From CAYHKY01 sp964357355 (lineage in GTDB: Bacteria; Patescibacteriota; Microgenomatia; UBA10105): DNA of 11,350 nucleotides. Under the pieces are notes generated by a model. The model worked only from the letters and a program-made list of their open reading frames with translations, searched no databases and was not told the DNA's origin. Positions 1 through 5,453 of the stretch are shown here, piece by piece (positions within the stretch are counted from its first letter, which is position 1; each line of letters opens with the position of its first letter). The DNA is taken from positions 1 to 11,350 of the forward strand of contig CAYHKY010000053.1 in assembly GCA_964357355.1 (NCBI GenBank), in the 5' to 3' direction. Both the position numbers and the translations under genes were made by a program.

Positions 1-1
1 C

Positions 2-55
2 TGAGATTGTTGTAGGGTTCAATACCCTGCCAGCTCTGCTGCAGGGTTATTTATT
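2..55 (+). repeat. Left copy of 54-bp inverted terminal repeat with hairpin
   Basis: This segment is identical to the reverse complement of 11297-11350. It contains an imperfect palindrome: ACCCTGC (24-30), a bulged C at 31, AGC, the triloop TCT, GCT, then GCAGGGT (41-47). A smaller hairpin, AGGGT (14-18) with ACCCT (24-28), shares the 24-28 arm, so the two folds exclude each other. A T-rich stretch (47-55) follows the large hairpin, so it could act as an intrinsic terminator for transcripts entering from the left. GTAG at 12-15, just before the palindromes, recalls the tetranucleotide beside REP elements; that comparison is inference. A contig that ends in the same sequence on both sides suggests a multi-copy dispersed repeat where assembly stopped. 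Confidence 0.85.
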
Positions 56-57
56 AA

Positions 58-312
58 ATGACTTTTAAAGCACTTTTGTCCAACAATCTCAAGGCAGGTT
101 TTTTACTTAGCTTAGTAGCTGTCATCCTCATGTTTGTAAAAGGATTTGTTCTGGTAGCTGCTATTATTGGAGTATTTGGGTTCATTAAAAGTAAAAGGGC
201 CATACAAGAAGGAAAGCTACTGGGAATTGTCGGAGGATTTTTAAGTATTTTACCTTTACTTTATCTACTAGTAGTACTTTTCGTTTTGGGATACACACTA
301 ACATCTAATTAA
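58..312 (+). CDS. Small two-segment membrane protein, DUF4190-like
   Basis: An 84-residue hydrophobic protein. Residues about 13-43 form one long or two closely packed membrane segments. A basic linker follows (KSKRAIQEGK, about 44-53), then a second hydrophobic stretch at about 54-80. The pattern of hydrophobic, IK-K-basic, G-hydrophobic resembles short DUF4190-type membrane proteins; this is a resemblance only and no function can be assigned. The ATG lies two bases after the terminal repeat, and an in-frame TAA at 55-57 directly before it fixes the start at or after 58. No clear Shine-Dalgarno sequence is present. The stop codon overlaps that of the convergent gene on the minus strand (TTAA at 309-312). 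The gene may have been shortened or re-started by arrival of the repeat. Confidence 0.6.
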   Translation: MTFKALLSNNLKAGFLLSLVAVILMFVKGFVLVAAIIGVFGFIKSKRAIQEGKLLGIVGGFLSILPLLYLLVVLFVLGYTLTSN

Positions 313-1085
313 AGTTGTTTTGATTGAGTTATTTTTTCTCGACATAGTTTTCCGAAGGACTCGTTTTCAAGTGGACACCCAGAGACAACTAAAGTCTGAA
401 AAGCAAAAACGGCTTTTCTACATAAAGATGACAGATTCTTTCTTTTCAAGTTGTCACAAATATTGCTGTCTCTTTTATTCATCGCGATTTCAACTAAACA
501 TTCTTCACTGTCGTAACAGAGCGAATAGTCATTTCTTCTGATAGCTATTGCATTAATACAATGAGTTGAAAAAAGATACTTATCAGTAATACCCTTAACC
601 AATTGTGTACATGAAACACTTTCTTGAAAAGCAAGTATTTCGGCTTTACATCTAACTTGTTCCTTAAGTTCTAACTTTTTATCATCACATAAAGAAATGT
701 TTCTTGCGGAAACTATTTGGTTATAATAAGTATTATTTTTTGCGTTGTTGAAAATTAACCATCCGCCTGCCGTAATAACAAAAAATAAAGGCAGTAAAAA
801 AAGATATCTATATCTTGGGAAAAAATAAAGTTCTTTTTTTCGTTTGATACTTTGGATCCACCAAATAATGAAAATTAAACCCAGTACAACAAGTATCCCT
901 ACCAATATAATAATCAGGTAAGCCATCACAAATCCCATTGCCTCATACCCGGTATTATAAGTTCCTCCTCGGTTTGCCAAGTATGAATTTATCCCACCAA
1001 TTAACAAAAGCCCCATAAAACCAGCGACTGGTGCAAAGGAATATAACGCAATGAGTTCTATAAAATTCTTAAGCGCAAGCCTCAT
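309..1085 (-). CDS. Membrane protein with cysteine-rich repeat tail, unknown function
   Basis: A 258-residue protein. The N-terminal half has three probable membrane segments (about residues 10-33, 50-76 and 93-112), with a basic loop (SIKRKKE) between the second and third. The remaining ~145 residues are soluble and contain about ten cysteines in a loose repeat of the type D/N-x-x-L/I-C, a run of charged residues, C, then hydrophobic and alanine-rich residues (for example at NISLCDD, DYSLCYDSEEC and DSNICDNLKRKNLSSLC). Such paired-Cys helical repeats suggest a disulfide-stapled or metal-binding extracytoplasmic domain, but I do not recognise a named family. The start is supported by a promoter-like pair ending 8 nt upstream. 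The 3' end overlaps the stop of the convergent gene at 309-312. No terminator is visible between them. Confidence 0.7.
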   Translation of the reverse strand: MRLALKNFIELIALYSFAPVAGFMGLLLIGGINSYLANRGGTYNTGYEAMGFVMAYLIIILVGILVVLGLIFIIWWIQSIKRKKELYFFPRYRYLFLLPLFFVITAGGWLIFNNAKNNTYYNQIVSARNISLCDDKKLELKEQVRCKAEILAFQESVSCTQLVKGITDKYLFSTHCINAIAIRRNDYSLCYDSEECLVEIAMNKRDSNICDNLKRKNLSSLCRKAVFAFQTLVVSGCPLENESFGKLCREKITQSKQL

Positions 1086-1093
1086 ATAGGAAT

Positions 1094-1122
1094 AGATTAT
1101 TCTACAGGATTGCGAATGTCAA
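1094..1122 (-). promoter_or_regulatory. Promoter-like pair for the 258-residue membrane protein
   Basis: On the minus strand a perfect TTGACA (1117-1122) is followed by a 17-nt spacer and TAATCT (1094-1099), a weak -10 match (3/6). The ATG begins only 8 nt after the -10, so transcription would start at or very near the start codon and the mRNA would be leaderless. An alternative -10, TAGAAT, lies closer to the -35 but leaves a 12-nt spacer, which is too short. Confidence 0.4.
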
Positions 1123-1163
1123 ACTCCCGGGAACTATTTGTACGTCTGAGAGCAGATGATTGA

Positions 1164-1826
1164 TTATTTCCTCACAATCACCTTTCTAAGCAGAAAAGTT
1201 ATTTCCGTTATAATGAAGTAAGATAACGAAATAGTCGTGGGAATTCCCCGACTAGCACGTAACCACCAGTAAATAACCGCGCCTGATACAAGTAGAATCA
1301 CCAGTTCAATTTTACCCAGTTGCTCATCAGTCATCTGTAATGCGTAGAATTCCTGTTGGTTGAGTTTTGACAACATCGCAGCAATAGTAAGTCTCGTTAA
1401 CGACTGAAAAAGCATAAACAGGAAAATAAATCCTTCGATCTTCCGCGTCCAACCACCAGTGTAATTTGCAGTGGCATCACCCAATGACAATATCGAAATT
1501 AATGAAAGTGCAGCATAGAAAAATGCAGCATAGGTTTTACGTTCAGTCAGAGATACTTTGCGTGTATGAAACGCATTTACCACAATTGAAGCTATAAAAA
1601 GAAAGGCGGCAATAAAGATAATAACTAATAACAGCAAGCTTTTTATTTGTTCATCCCACGGTCCGGTAAATACAAGTTGAACCGCGTCCACACGAATAAT
1701 TTTACTGATTGTCTGCCAATTCTCAATTACAACTAACAAACAAATGTAAATCAGGGTTATAAACTCAAGCTCGGAGAAAGGAGGGAAAAGAATATTTTTG
1801 AGCGATTTACTTATTTTCGCTAGCAT
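1164..1826 (-). CDS. Polytopic membrane protein, unknown function
   Basis: A 220-residue protein with about six predicted membrane segments, around residues 22-38, 63-85, 98-116, 130-152, 171-189 and 194-214. The N-terminus (MLAKISKSLKNIL) and C-terminus (LLRKVIVRK) are basic, consistent with both ends lying in the cytoplasm. No catalytic or transport motif is recognised. There is no Shine-Dalgarno sequence; the minus-strand sequence before the ATG holds a weak -10-like TATCCT six nt upstream without a clear -35. It lies upstream of, and points in the same direction as, the Cys-rich membrane protein. The 78-nt gap and the separate promoter of that gene argue for independent units. The gene is real by length and composition, but its role is unknown. 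Confidence 0.65.
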   Translation of the reverse strand: MLAKISKSLKNILFPPFSELEFITLIYICLLVVIENWQTISKIIRVDAVQLVFTGPWDEQIKSLLLLVIIFIAAFLFIASIVVNAFHTRKVSLTERKTYAAFFYAALSLISILSLGDATANYTGGWTRKIEGFIFLFMLFQSLTRLTIAAMLSKLNQQEFYALQMTDEQLGKIELVILLVSGAVIYWWLRASRGIPTTISLSYFIITEITFLLRKVIVRK

Positions 1827-1921
1827 TTTATTAGGATAACATGTTTTGTTTTATGTAATGCGTTACTCGATTCACAATTACACAAATAAATGAACTATCG
1901 CATCCTTAAACTCTTCAAATG

Positions 1922-1958
1922 TACACCTGGGAGGTGTATCAGCTAGGTAACCTAGGGA
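1922..1958 (+). repeat. Left end of RAYT element: palindromes plus ACCTAGGGA
   Basis: TACACCT-GGG-AGGTGTA (1922-1938) is a 7-bp stem with a 3-nt loop. A second hairpin, CTAGGT-A-ACCTAG (1943-1955), follows and overlaps the transposase stop codon (TAG, 1952-1954 on the minus strand). The core CACCTGGGAGGTG, N13, ACCTAGGGA is repeated inverted at 2648-2682 with identical spacing. Confidence 0.75.
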
Positions 1959-2626
1959 TTTTCTAATATAAGATGCTTTATGGATGCCAGTTTTTGTTGA
2001 TAAGCAATTTGGTCATAAAGAAATGTTTCATAAGCACTTCGTTTCCGGAATTGACTTAAAATAGTTTTTGTCTCGCAAAATCCTTGAGTTAAACCAAAAT
2101 ATTCCGGAAGTGATGACCAGAGGTAAGTTCTTAGTTTTTCAACTGTTTTTACCACAAATGATGTAATTGGGTTGAGATGAATATATCGATGTACATGAAG
2201 AAGTTGATCTTCATCCTCTATGCGTACCGCTTTGAATTGATCAAGAAATAATGGCCCTACCCGTTTGTCTTGGGTATTAAAATATCGGGTGTAACTATTC
2301 TGAAAATTGCTTAAGAAAATTGAAATACCGTTTTTCTCTCGTTGACGAAGTAAAAAATGGAAGTGGTTCGGCATAAGGCAATAACTCAATATATCTATAT
2401 GCGACAAGGATGATTTCAACAGCATCCGAAACTCTGCTTTTTTTTCTTCAGCTAAAAGTAATAACTTTGATAAGCTGATCGGAGGAGAAACGTAACTATA
2501 ATGGAGAATTGTTTCTATTGCTCTCTTGTAATGCCACTTCGTCAAAAATGTCGGGCGGCGGTCAATTCCACGATTAAAAACGTGATATATTTCTCCAGAA
2601 ACCAACGGTATGATTCTGCCTGGCAT
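1952..2626 (-). CDS. REP-associated tyrosine transposase (Y1/HUH superfamily)
   Basis: A 224-residue protein of the Y1 transposase family, the group that includes IS200-type TnpA and the REP-associated transposases. These enzymes cut and rejoin single-stranded DNA at hairpins through a 5' phosphotyrosine. The metal-binding HUH motif is His88-Phe-His90 in LMPNHFHFLL. The nucleophile is expected in NSYTRYFN (Tyr112 or Tyr115). Other RAYT hallmarks are YHVFNRG near the N-terminus (14-20), GPLFLDQFKAV (about 124-134) and RYIHLNP (147-153). Length and start (MPGRI..., close to the YHV motif) fit the family, so the gene appears intact. It has no Shine-Dalgarno sequence but has its own promoter-like pair within the element end. 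Matching palindromes on both sides suggest it moves as a single-gene element or acts on dispersed copies. Confidence 0.9.
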   Translation of the reverse strand: MPGRIIPLVSGEIYHVFNRGIDRRPTFLTKWHYKRAIETILHYSYVSPPISLSKLLLLAEEKKAEFRMLLKSSLSHIDILSYCLMPNHFHFLLRQREKNGISIFLSNFQNSYTRYFNTQDKRVGPLFLDQFKAVRIEDEDQLLHVHRYIHLNPITSFVVKTVEKLRTYLWSSLPEYFGLTQGFCETKTILSQFRKRSAYETFLYDQIAYQQKLASIKHLILENP

Positions 2627-2633
2627 ATTTGCT

Positions 2634-2661
2634 AGTGTAGACTAATTTCCCTAGGTGTCAA
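2634..2661 (-). promoter_or_regulatory. Promoter of the RAYT gene within the element end
   Basis: On the minus strand TTGACA (2656-2661) is followed by a 16-nt spacer and TACACT (2634-2639, 4/6 to TATAAT). Only 7 nt separate the -10 from the ATG, giving a leaderless transcript. The CCTAGGG end motif lies inside the spacer, so a transposase bound to its own end would block the promoter. Confidence 0.55.
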
Positions 2662-2682
2662 TAGAGATTCACCTCCCAGGTG
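2648..2682 (-). repeat. Right end of RAYT element: inverted copy of the left end
   Basis: Read on the minus strand: CACCTGGGAGGTG (2682-2670; stem CACCT/AGGTG, loop GGG), 13 nt, then ACCTAGGGA (2656-2648). Motifs and spacing match the left end exactly, while the 13-nt spacer differs in sequence. That indicates conserved recognition motifs rather than simple duplication. Confidence 0.75.
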
Positions 2683-2714
2683 GATGTATTCGCCTGATTA
2701 ACACCCGGTGTTGG

Positions 2715-2993
2715 TTATAATGATTTAAGATGTAATAGATTTTTTACGTCTAATAATTTACCTTTTACCTTCAACTGAATCATATGTTGATCTTTGGGTG
2801 AATACACATAAGATGATTGGAACTCACCCATGTCATAATCAACTACATAAGGAAGCTTTAGATTTTGTAACATGGATTCCATCGCAATTCCCACCCCAGC
2901 CATACTTTCCTTAAAAACGTGACCGTTCATTCCAAAATGTAAAAATGCTGCGGATGGCTCATAAATAAGGTCGTAGGTCCTTCTTTCGTGATC
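2715..2993 (-). pseudogene. In-frame C-terminal continuation of the P-loop gene after a TGA
   Basis: After the TGA at 2994-2996 the same frame stays open for 92 codons to TAA at 2715-2717. Its translation looks like ordinary protein: YDLIYEPSAAFLHFGMNGHVF, then YVVDYDMGEFQSSYVYSP and the strand-like QLKVKGKLLDVKNLL. The first ATG in it (2928-2930) has no Shine-Dalgarno sequence and lies 21 codons downstream of the TGA, so independent translation is unlikely. The simplest reading is that the P-loop gene once ran to 2715 and acquired a nonsense mutation, or that an assembly error or stop readthrough is involved. The domain is not recognised. Confidence 0.5.
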
Positions 2994-4397
2994 TCAAACT
3001 TTTATGCCCTGTCCAACGGACACGCCTCCACCTGTCCAAATGACATTGGCAACCAGATATTTATCACCAACCGTCGGAATACCGATCCACAAGGAGTGTT
3101 TAGCCCAAGGACCCTCACCAACCATATTTATTTGATTGATTTTTATTTGCAATGCTTTTTCTCTTGAAGAATTCCATTTATATTTACTGATTGAAACAGA
3201 AACCTGTTCTGCGATAGCGATGCGGTCACCAAAGCGCTCTGTGTCAAATGATTCGCCAGGCAATGGAATCGCACAAGCTTGTGCTAACCCATGCACTAAT
3301 TGCTCTGGAATTTCCGGTACAAAAATAGAAATTCGAGCACCATAAGGACCAACAGGTGCGTTTTTTACACCTTCATACAATTCCCTGTATAACTTAACTG
3401 AATTATCAGCAACAAATCGAAAACTGATTCCCAACGGATCTCCTGCATGAATTAATGTATCGGTCATCAATTTAGTATCTTTTACAGCCCGTTCATGTCT
3501 GGATATTCGAAGTTTTTTTTGGCGCTCATGTTCTTTTTGTAATTCAGAGATAAAATCTTCACTTAACAAGGTTAAAGCGGGTACGTATGTTGTAAGACTT
3601 TTGTTTAGTATTCCGGTTTTGTCGCTAATATTAAGAGGCTTATCTAACAAATCAGCCAATCCGCTGAAATATTTTAATAGAAAGTCTACTAATATTCTAT
3701 TTCTAAAATCATTTCTTTCTGAAATAAATTTTTTAGGTTTATCCGATTCTTGTAATAAATCTTCAATTTCATACTGGGAAGGATTTGGTAAATGATCCAA
3801 ATATTCACCCATCAGCGTCATGCTACCCATTGAATTGAGGACATCAGGCATATTGATGTCGTGAAATAACTGTTCACGAGGCGTATAATCGCTGTAATTG
3901 CCCAGAGCTTTTTCGAATACATTCCCATCAACTTCATAGCGATCAAATAAACCCTTTTTCAGAAAATATTTATGCATAATTCGTACAAGCTCATGAGGAG
4001 TAAATCCTTTATGTCTGATCATCACATATTCTTCAGTTTCTTTATTATTTAATGTTGCTTGGGTAGTCCAAATTATTGCTTTTGCTTGAGGATTTTCTGC
4101 AAGGATTTTTGCTCGTTCATCAGAGGACGGCAAATCATTACTAAAAAGAACGCCATGTGACTCAAACCATGGCTTGAGCGCTTTAACTAAAGTTGTTTTT
4201 CCAGTACCGCTAAACCCGCTCACTAAAATAGTCCTTCCTGCCACTTCTGGTGCCTGGACTATTTTCCACAGAACATCTGCAGTTTGCCGCTGCCTTTCAG
4301 ACCAAGTAATTTGAGGATTTGAGAGGATTTCTTCAAACATCTGCTGGGAAATATCTCGATTTGTCTGGGTAACCTGATCAACTATTTCTGAAGTCAT
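2994..4397 (-). CDS. P-loop NTPase of unknown function, possibly C-terminally truncated
   Basis: A 467-residue protein. A Walker A motif, GFSGTGKTT, lies at residues 61-69, after the strand RTILVS. A hydrophobic strand at about 105-110 (AKAIIW) is followed by TTQ in place of the usual Asp/Glu of Walker B, so the second nucleotide motif is not evident. Residues 200-310 are helical and charged and include a possible coiled coil (SELQKEHERQKKLRISRHERAVKD). The C-terminal part (about 330-467) is strand-rich and ends in a glycine-rich stretch, GGGVSVGQGIKV. I recognise no family beyond P-loop NTPase. It starts 14 nt after dnaJ in the same direction, so it is probably co-transcribed with dnaJ, which hints at a stress or protein-quality role, but that is inference. 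The frame continues for 92 codons beyond its TGA. Confidence 0.75.
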   Translation of the reverse strand: MTSEIVDQVTQTNRDISQQMFEEILSNPQITWSERQRQTADVLWKIVQAPEVAGRTILVSGFSGTGKTTLVKALKPWFESHGVLFSNDLPSSDERAKILAENPQAKAIIWTTQATLNNKETEEYVMIRHKGFTPHELVRIMHKYFLKKGLFDRYEVDGNVFEKALGNYSDYTPREQLFHDINMPDVLNSMGSMTLMGEYLDHLPNPSQYEIEDLLQESDKPKKFISERNDFRNRILVDFLLKYFSGLADLLDKPLNISDKTGILNKSLTTYVPALTLLSEDFISELQKEHERQKKLRISRHERAVKDTKLMTDTLIHAGDPLGISFRFVADNSVKLYRELYEGVKNAPVGPYGARISIFVPEIPEQLVHGLAQACAIPLPGESFDTERFGDRIAIAEQVSVSISKYKWNSSREKALQIKINQINMVGEGPWAKHSLWIGIPTVGDKYLVANVIWTGGGVSVGQGIKV

Positions 4398-4411
4398 AAT
4401 AAATTCTTCAT

Positions 4412-5299
4412 TTACAAATCGTGTCTTAACTCTTCCAACAACTCCTTTTGCCGGTGATTTAGGTGCGTGGGGACGGTCACAACTAACCGTACGTATTCAT
4501 CGCCTCGTCCAGCGCCGCGGACATCAGGGATACCTTTTCCGCGTAGCCGCATAAGTGTGCCGGGTTGGACACCGGGTTTCACTCTCAACTTCACCGGCTC
4601 GTCAATTGTGGGCACTTCAATTACGGTACCCAGGGCCGCGTCCGGATATGAAAGAGATACGTCGATATATACATCGTTGCCGTCGCGTTTGAATTTACTG
4701 TCAGGTCTTACGGATATGACTACATCAAAATCGTCAAACCTTATACGCATCCCTTCATCCACTCCGGCAGGGATTTTGATAGTTTTCCTTTTTCCATCCA
4801 TATCGACTTCTTTGGACACGCCCTTGACCGCATCCATAAAATCAATATTCATCGAGTAAACTTGTTTGCGCGCCCTCTGACGGCCTCCAAAAGGAGATGC
4901 GCCGCCACCGAAAAATTGTTCAAATATGTCAAAGGGGTCGGAAAATCCGAAATCGGAAAAGTCAAATCCTTGCCCGCCGCTGGTGGAATAAGAATATGTA
5001 AACGGCCCCTGGCGCTGGGAAGTGGCTCCGCCTCCGAAAGGCCCAGCGGCATTCCCGAATCCACCCTGCTGAAACGCTGCGTGTCCGTATTGGTCATAGG
5101 CAGCCTTTTTTTGCGCATCGGACAAGACTTCGTAGGCTTCATTTATTTCTTTAAATTTCGCCTCAGCAGTATGTTTATCCTCCCGATGCCGATCCGGATG
5201 CCACTCTAGAGCCCGCTTCCTGTAGGCAGCCTTAAGCTCTGCATCTGAGGCAGACTTGGAAACGCCCAAAATTTCGTAATAATCTCTGGCTGTTGCCAT
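4412..5299 (-). CDS. dnaJ: DnaJ/Hsp40 co-chaperone without zinc finger (class B, CbpA-like)
   Basis: A 295-residue cytoplasmic co-chaperone that delivers substrates to DnaK and stimulates its ATPase. The J domain occupies residues 1-70, with the essential HPD at 34-36 (LEWHPDRH). A Gly/Phe-rich linker spans about 75-140, followed by the two C-terminal beta domains (about 145-290) with the signatures IKIPAGVDEGMRIRF and LRGKGIPDVRGAGRGDEYV. The four CxxCxGxG repeats of canonical DnaJ are absent, and VDMDGKRKTIKIPAG is joined directly. The usual GEGEAG-GG-GDL turn after IRF is also shortened. The protein is therefore class B in architecture. Since it is the only J protein beside dnaK, it probably serves as the main partner. 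It has its own extended -10 promoter, separated from dnaK by hairpins. No Shine-Dalgarno sequence is obvious. Confidence 0.93.
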   Translation of the reverse strand: MATARDYYEILGVSKSASDAELKAAYRKRALEWHPDRHREDKHTAEAKFKEINEAYEVLSDAQKKAAYDQYGHAAFQQGGFGNAAGPFGGGATSQRQGPFTYSYSTSGGQGFDFSDFGFSDPFDIFEQFFGGGASPFGGRQRARKQVYSMNIDFMDAVKGVSKEVDMDGKRKTIKIPAGVDEGMRIRFDDFDVVISVRPDSKFKRDGNDVYIDVSLSYPDAALGTVIEVPTIDEPVKLRVKPGVQPGTLMRLRGKGIPDVRGAGRGDEYVRLVVTVPTHLNHRQKELLEELRHDL

Positions 5300-5337
5300 A
5301 GTATTTCTGGTGAGGGCCGGACCCTTATCAGTCCTTG

Positions 5338-5346
5338 ATTATACCA
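5338..5346 (-). promoter_or_regulatory. Extended -10 promoter for dnaJ
   Basis: On the minus strand TGGTATAAT gives a perfect -10 hexamer (5338-5343) with the TGn extension (5344-5346). No -35 is visible at the right distance because a GC-rich hairpin occupies that place, which is tolerable for extended -10 promoters. Transcription would begin near 5331, about 31 nt before the dnaJ start. Confidence 0.5.
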
Positions 5347-5349
5347 ATC

Positions 5350-5370
5350 AGGCGCGCTCACCGCGCGCCT
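5350..5370. terminator. GC-rich hairpin between dnaK and dnaJ, possible terminator
   Basis: AGGCGCGC (5350-5357), loop TCACC, GCGCGCCT (5363-5370): a perfect 8-bp, very GC-rich stem. On the minus strand it follows dnaK but is followed by GATTGG rather than a U-tract, so it is not a textbook intrinsic terminator. The short T-run lies on the plus-strand side (ATATTTT, 5371-5377). It may pause or protect the dnaK mRNA 3' end. Confidence 0.4.
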
Positions 5371-5377
5371 ATATTTT

Positions 5378-5446
5378 GTCATTCCCGACTTGATCGGGAA
5401 TCTATGTAAATAAATTCTCTTGGATTCCCGCTTTCGCGGGAATGAC
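5378..5446. repeat. REPIN-like inverted pair of GTCATTCCCG palindromes
   Basis: Two palindromic units face each other. The plus-strand unit is GTC-ATTCCCGA-CTTGA-TCGGGAAT (5378-5401). The minus-strand unit is GTC-ATTCCCGC-GAAA-GCGGGAAT (5446 down to 5424). Each has an 8-bp stem, the second with a GAAA tetraloop, and both begin with GTCATTCCCG. The ATTCCC-N8-GGGAAT form is like the dRS3-type dispersed repeats described in Neisseria and seen in many genomes. An inverted pair about 69 bp long is the layout called a REPIN. Its sequence is unlike the ends of the RAYT at 1952-2626. It lies in the 3' untranslated region of dnaK and could stabilise or attenuate the transcript before dnaJ. Confidence 0.75.
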
Positions 5447-5453
5447 GTGGTTA

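Larger units (their letters stand above)
1922..2684 (-). mobile_element. Single-gene RAYT (HUH transposase) element with inverted ends
   Basis: The transposase gene at 1952-2626 is bracketed by matching ends in inverted orientation. Each end has the palindrome CACCTGGGAGGTG, exactly 13 nt of unrelated sequence, then ACCTAGGGA pointing inward. The left copy runs from 1924 to 1958 and the right copy from 2682 down to 2648. The inner motif contains the stop codon on the left and sits within the promoter spacer on the right, so the gene and the ends form one unit. RAYT genes are known to be flanked by inverted REP sequences that they recognise; the boundaries given here are inferred from the repeats. 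No target-site duplication is visible, as expected for HUH elements. Confidence 0.65.

Noticed and set aside
2..55. Terminal repeat as an integron attC site, given its size, its hairpins and a gene start 2 nt beyond it.
   Set aside because: The ends do not form the RYYYAAC / GTTRRRY pair, no integrase is present, and the enclosed genes are housekeeping and on both strands.
1120..1140. CCCGGG-centred palindrome near 1125-1131 as a REP relative.
   Set aside because: It is only a short symmetric stretch and lacks the GTCATTCCCG or CACCTGGGAGGTG cores.
2700..2712. AACACC-C-GGTGTT palindrome downstream of the split P-loop frame as a terminator.
   Set aside because: A very short stem with no usable loop at full pairing, and no U-tract on the minus strand.
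2994..2996. TGA read as glycine or tryptophan (alternative genetic code).
   Set aside because: All other genes read intact with the standard code, tryptophans are TGG, and hrcA appears to terminate on TGA.
4467..5209. Long plus- and minus-strand frames overlapping dnaJ.
   Set aside because: They are out-of-frame shadows of the clear DnaJ coding sequence, with no independent start signals or recognisable product.
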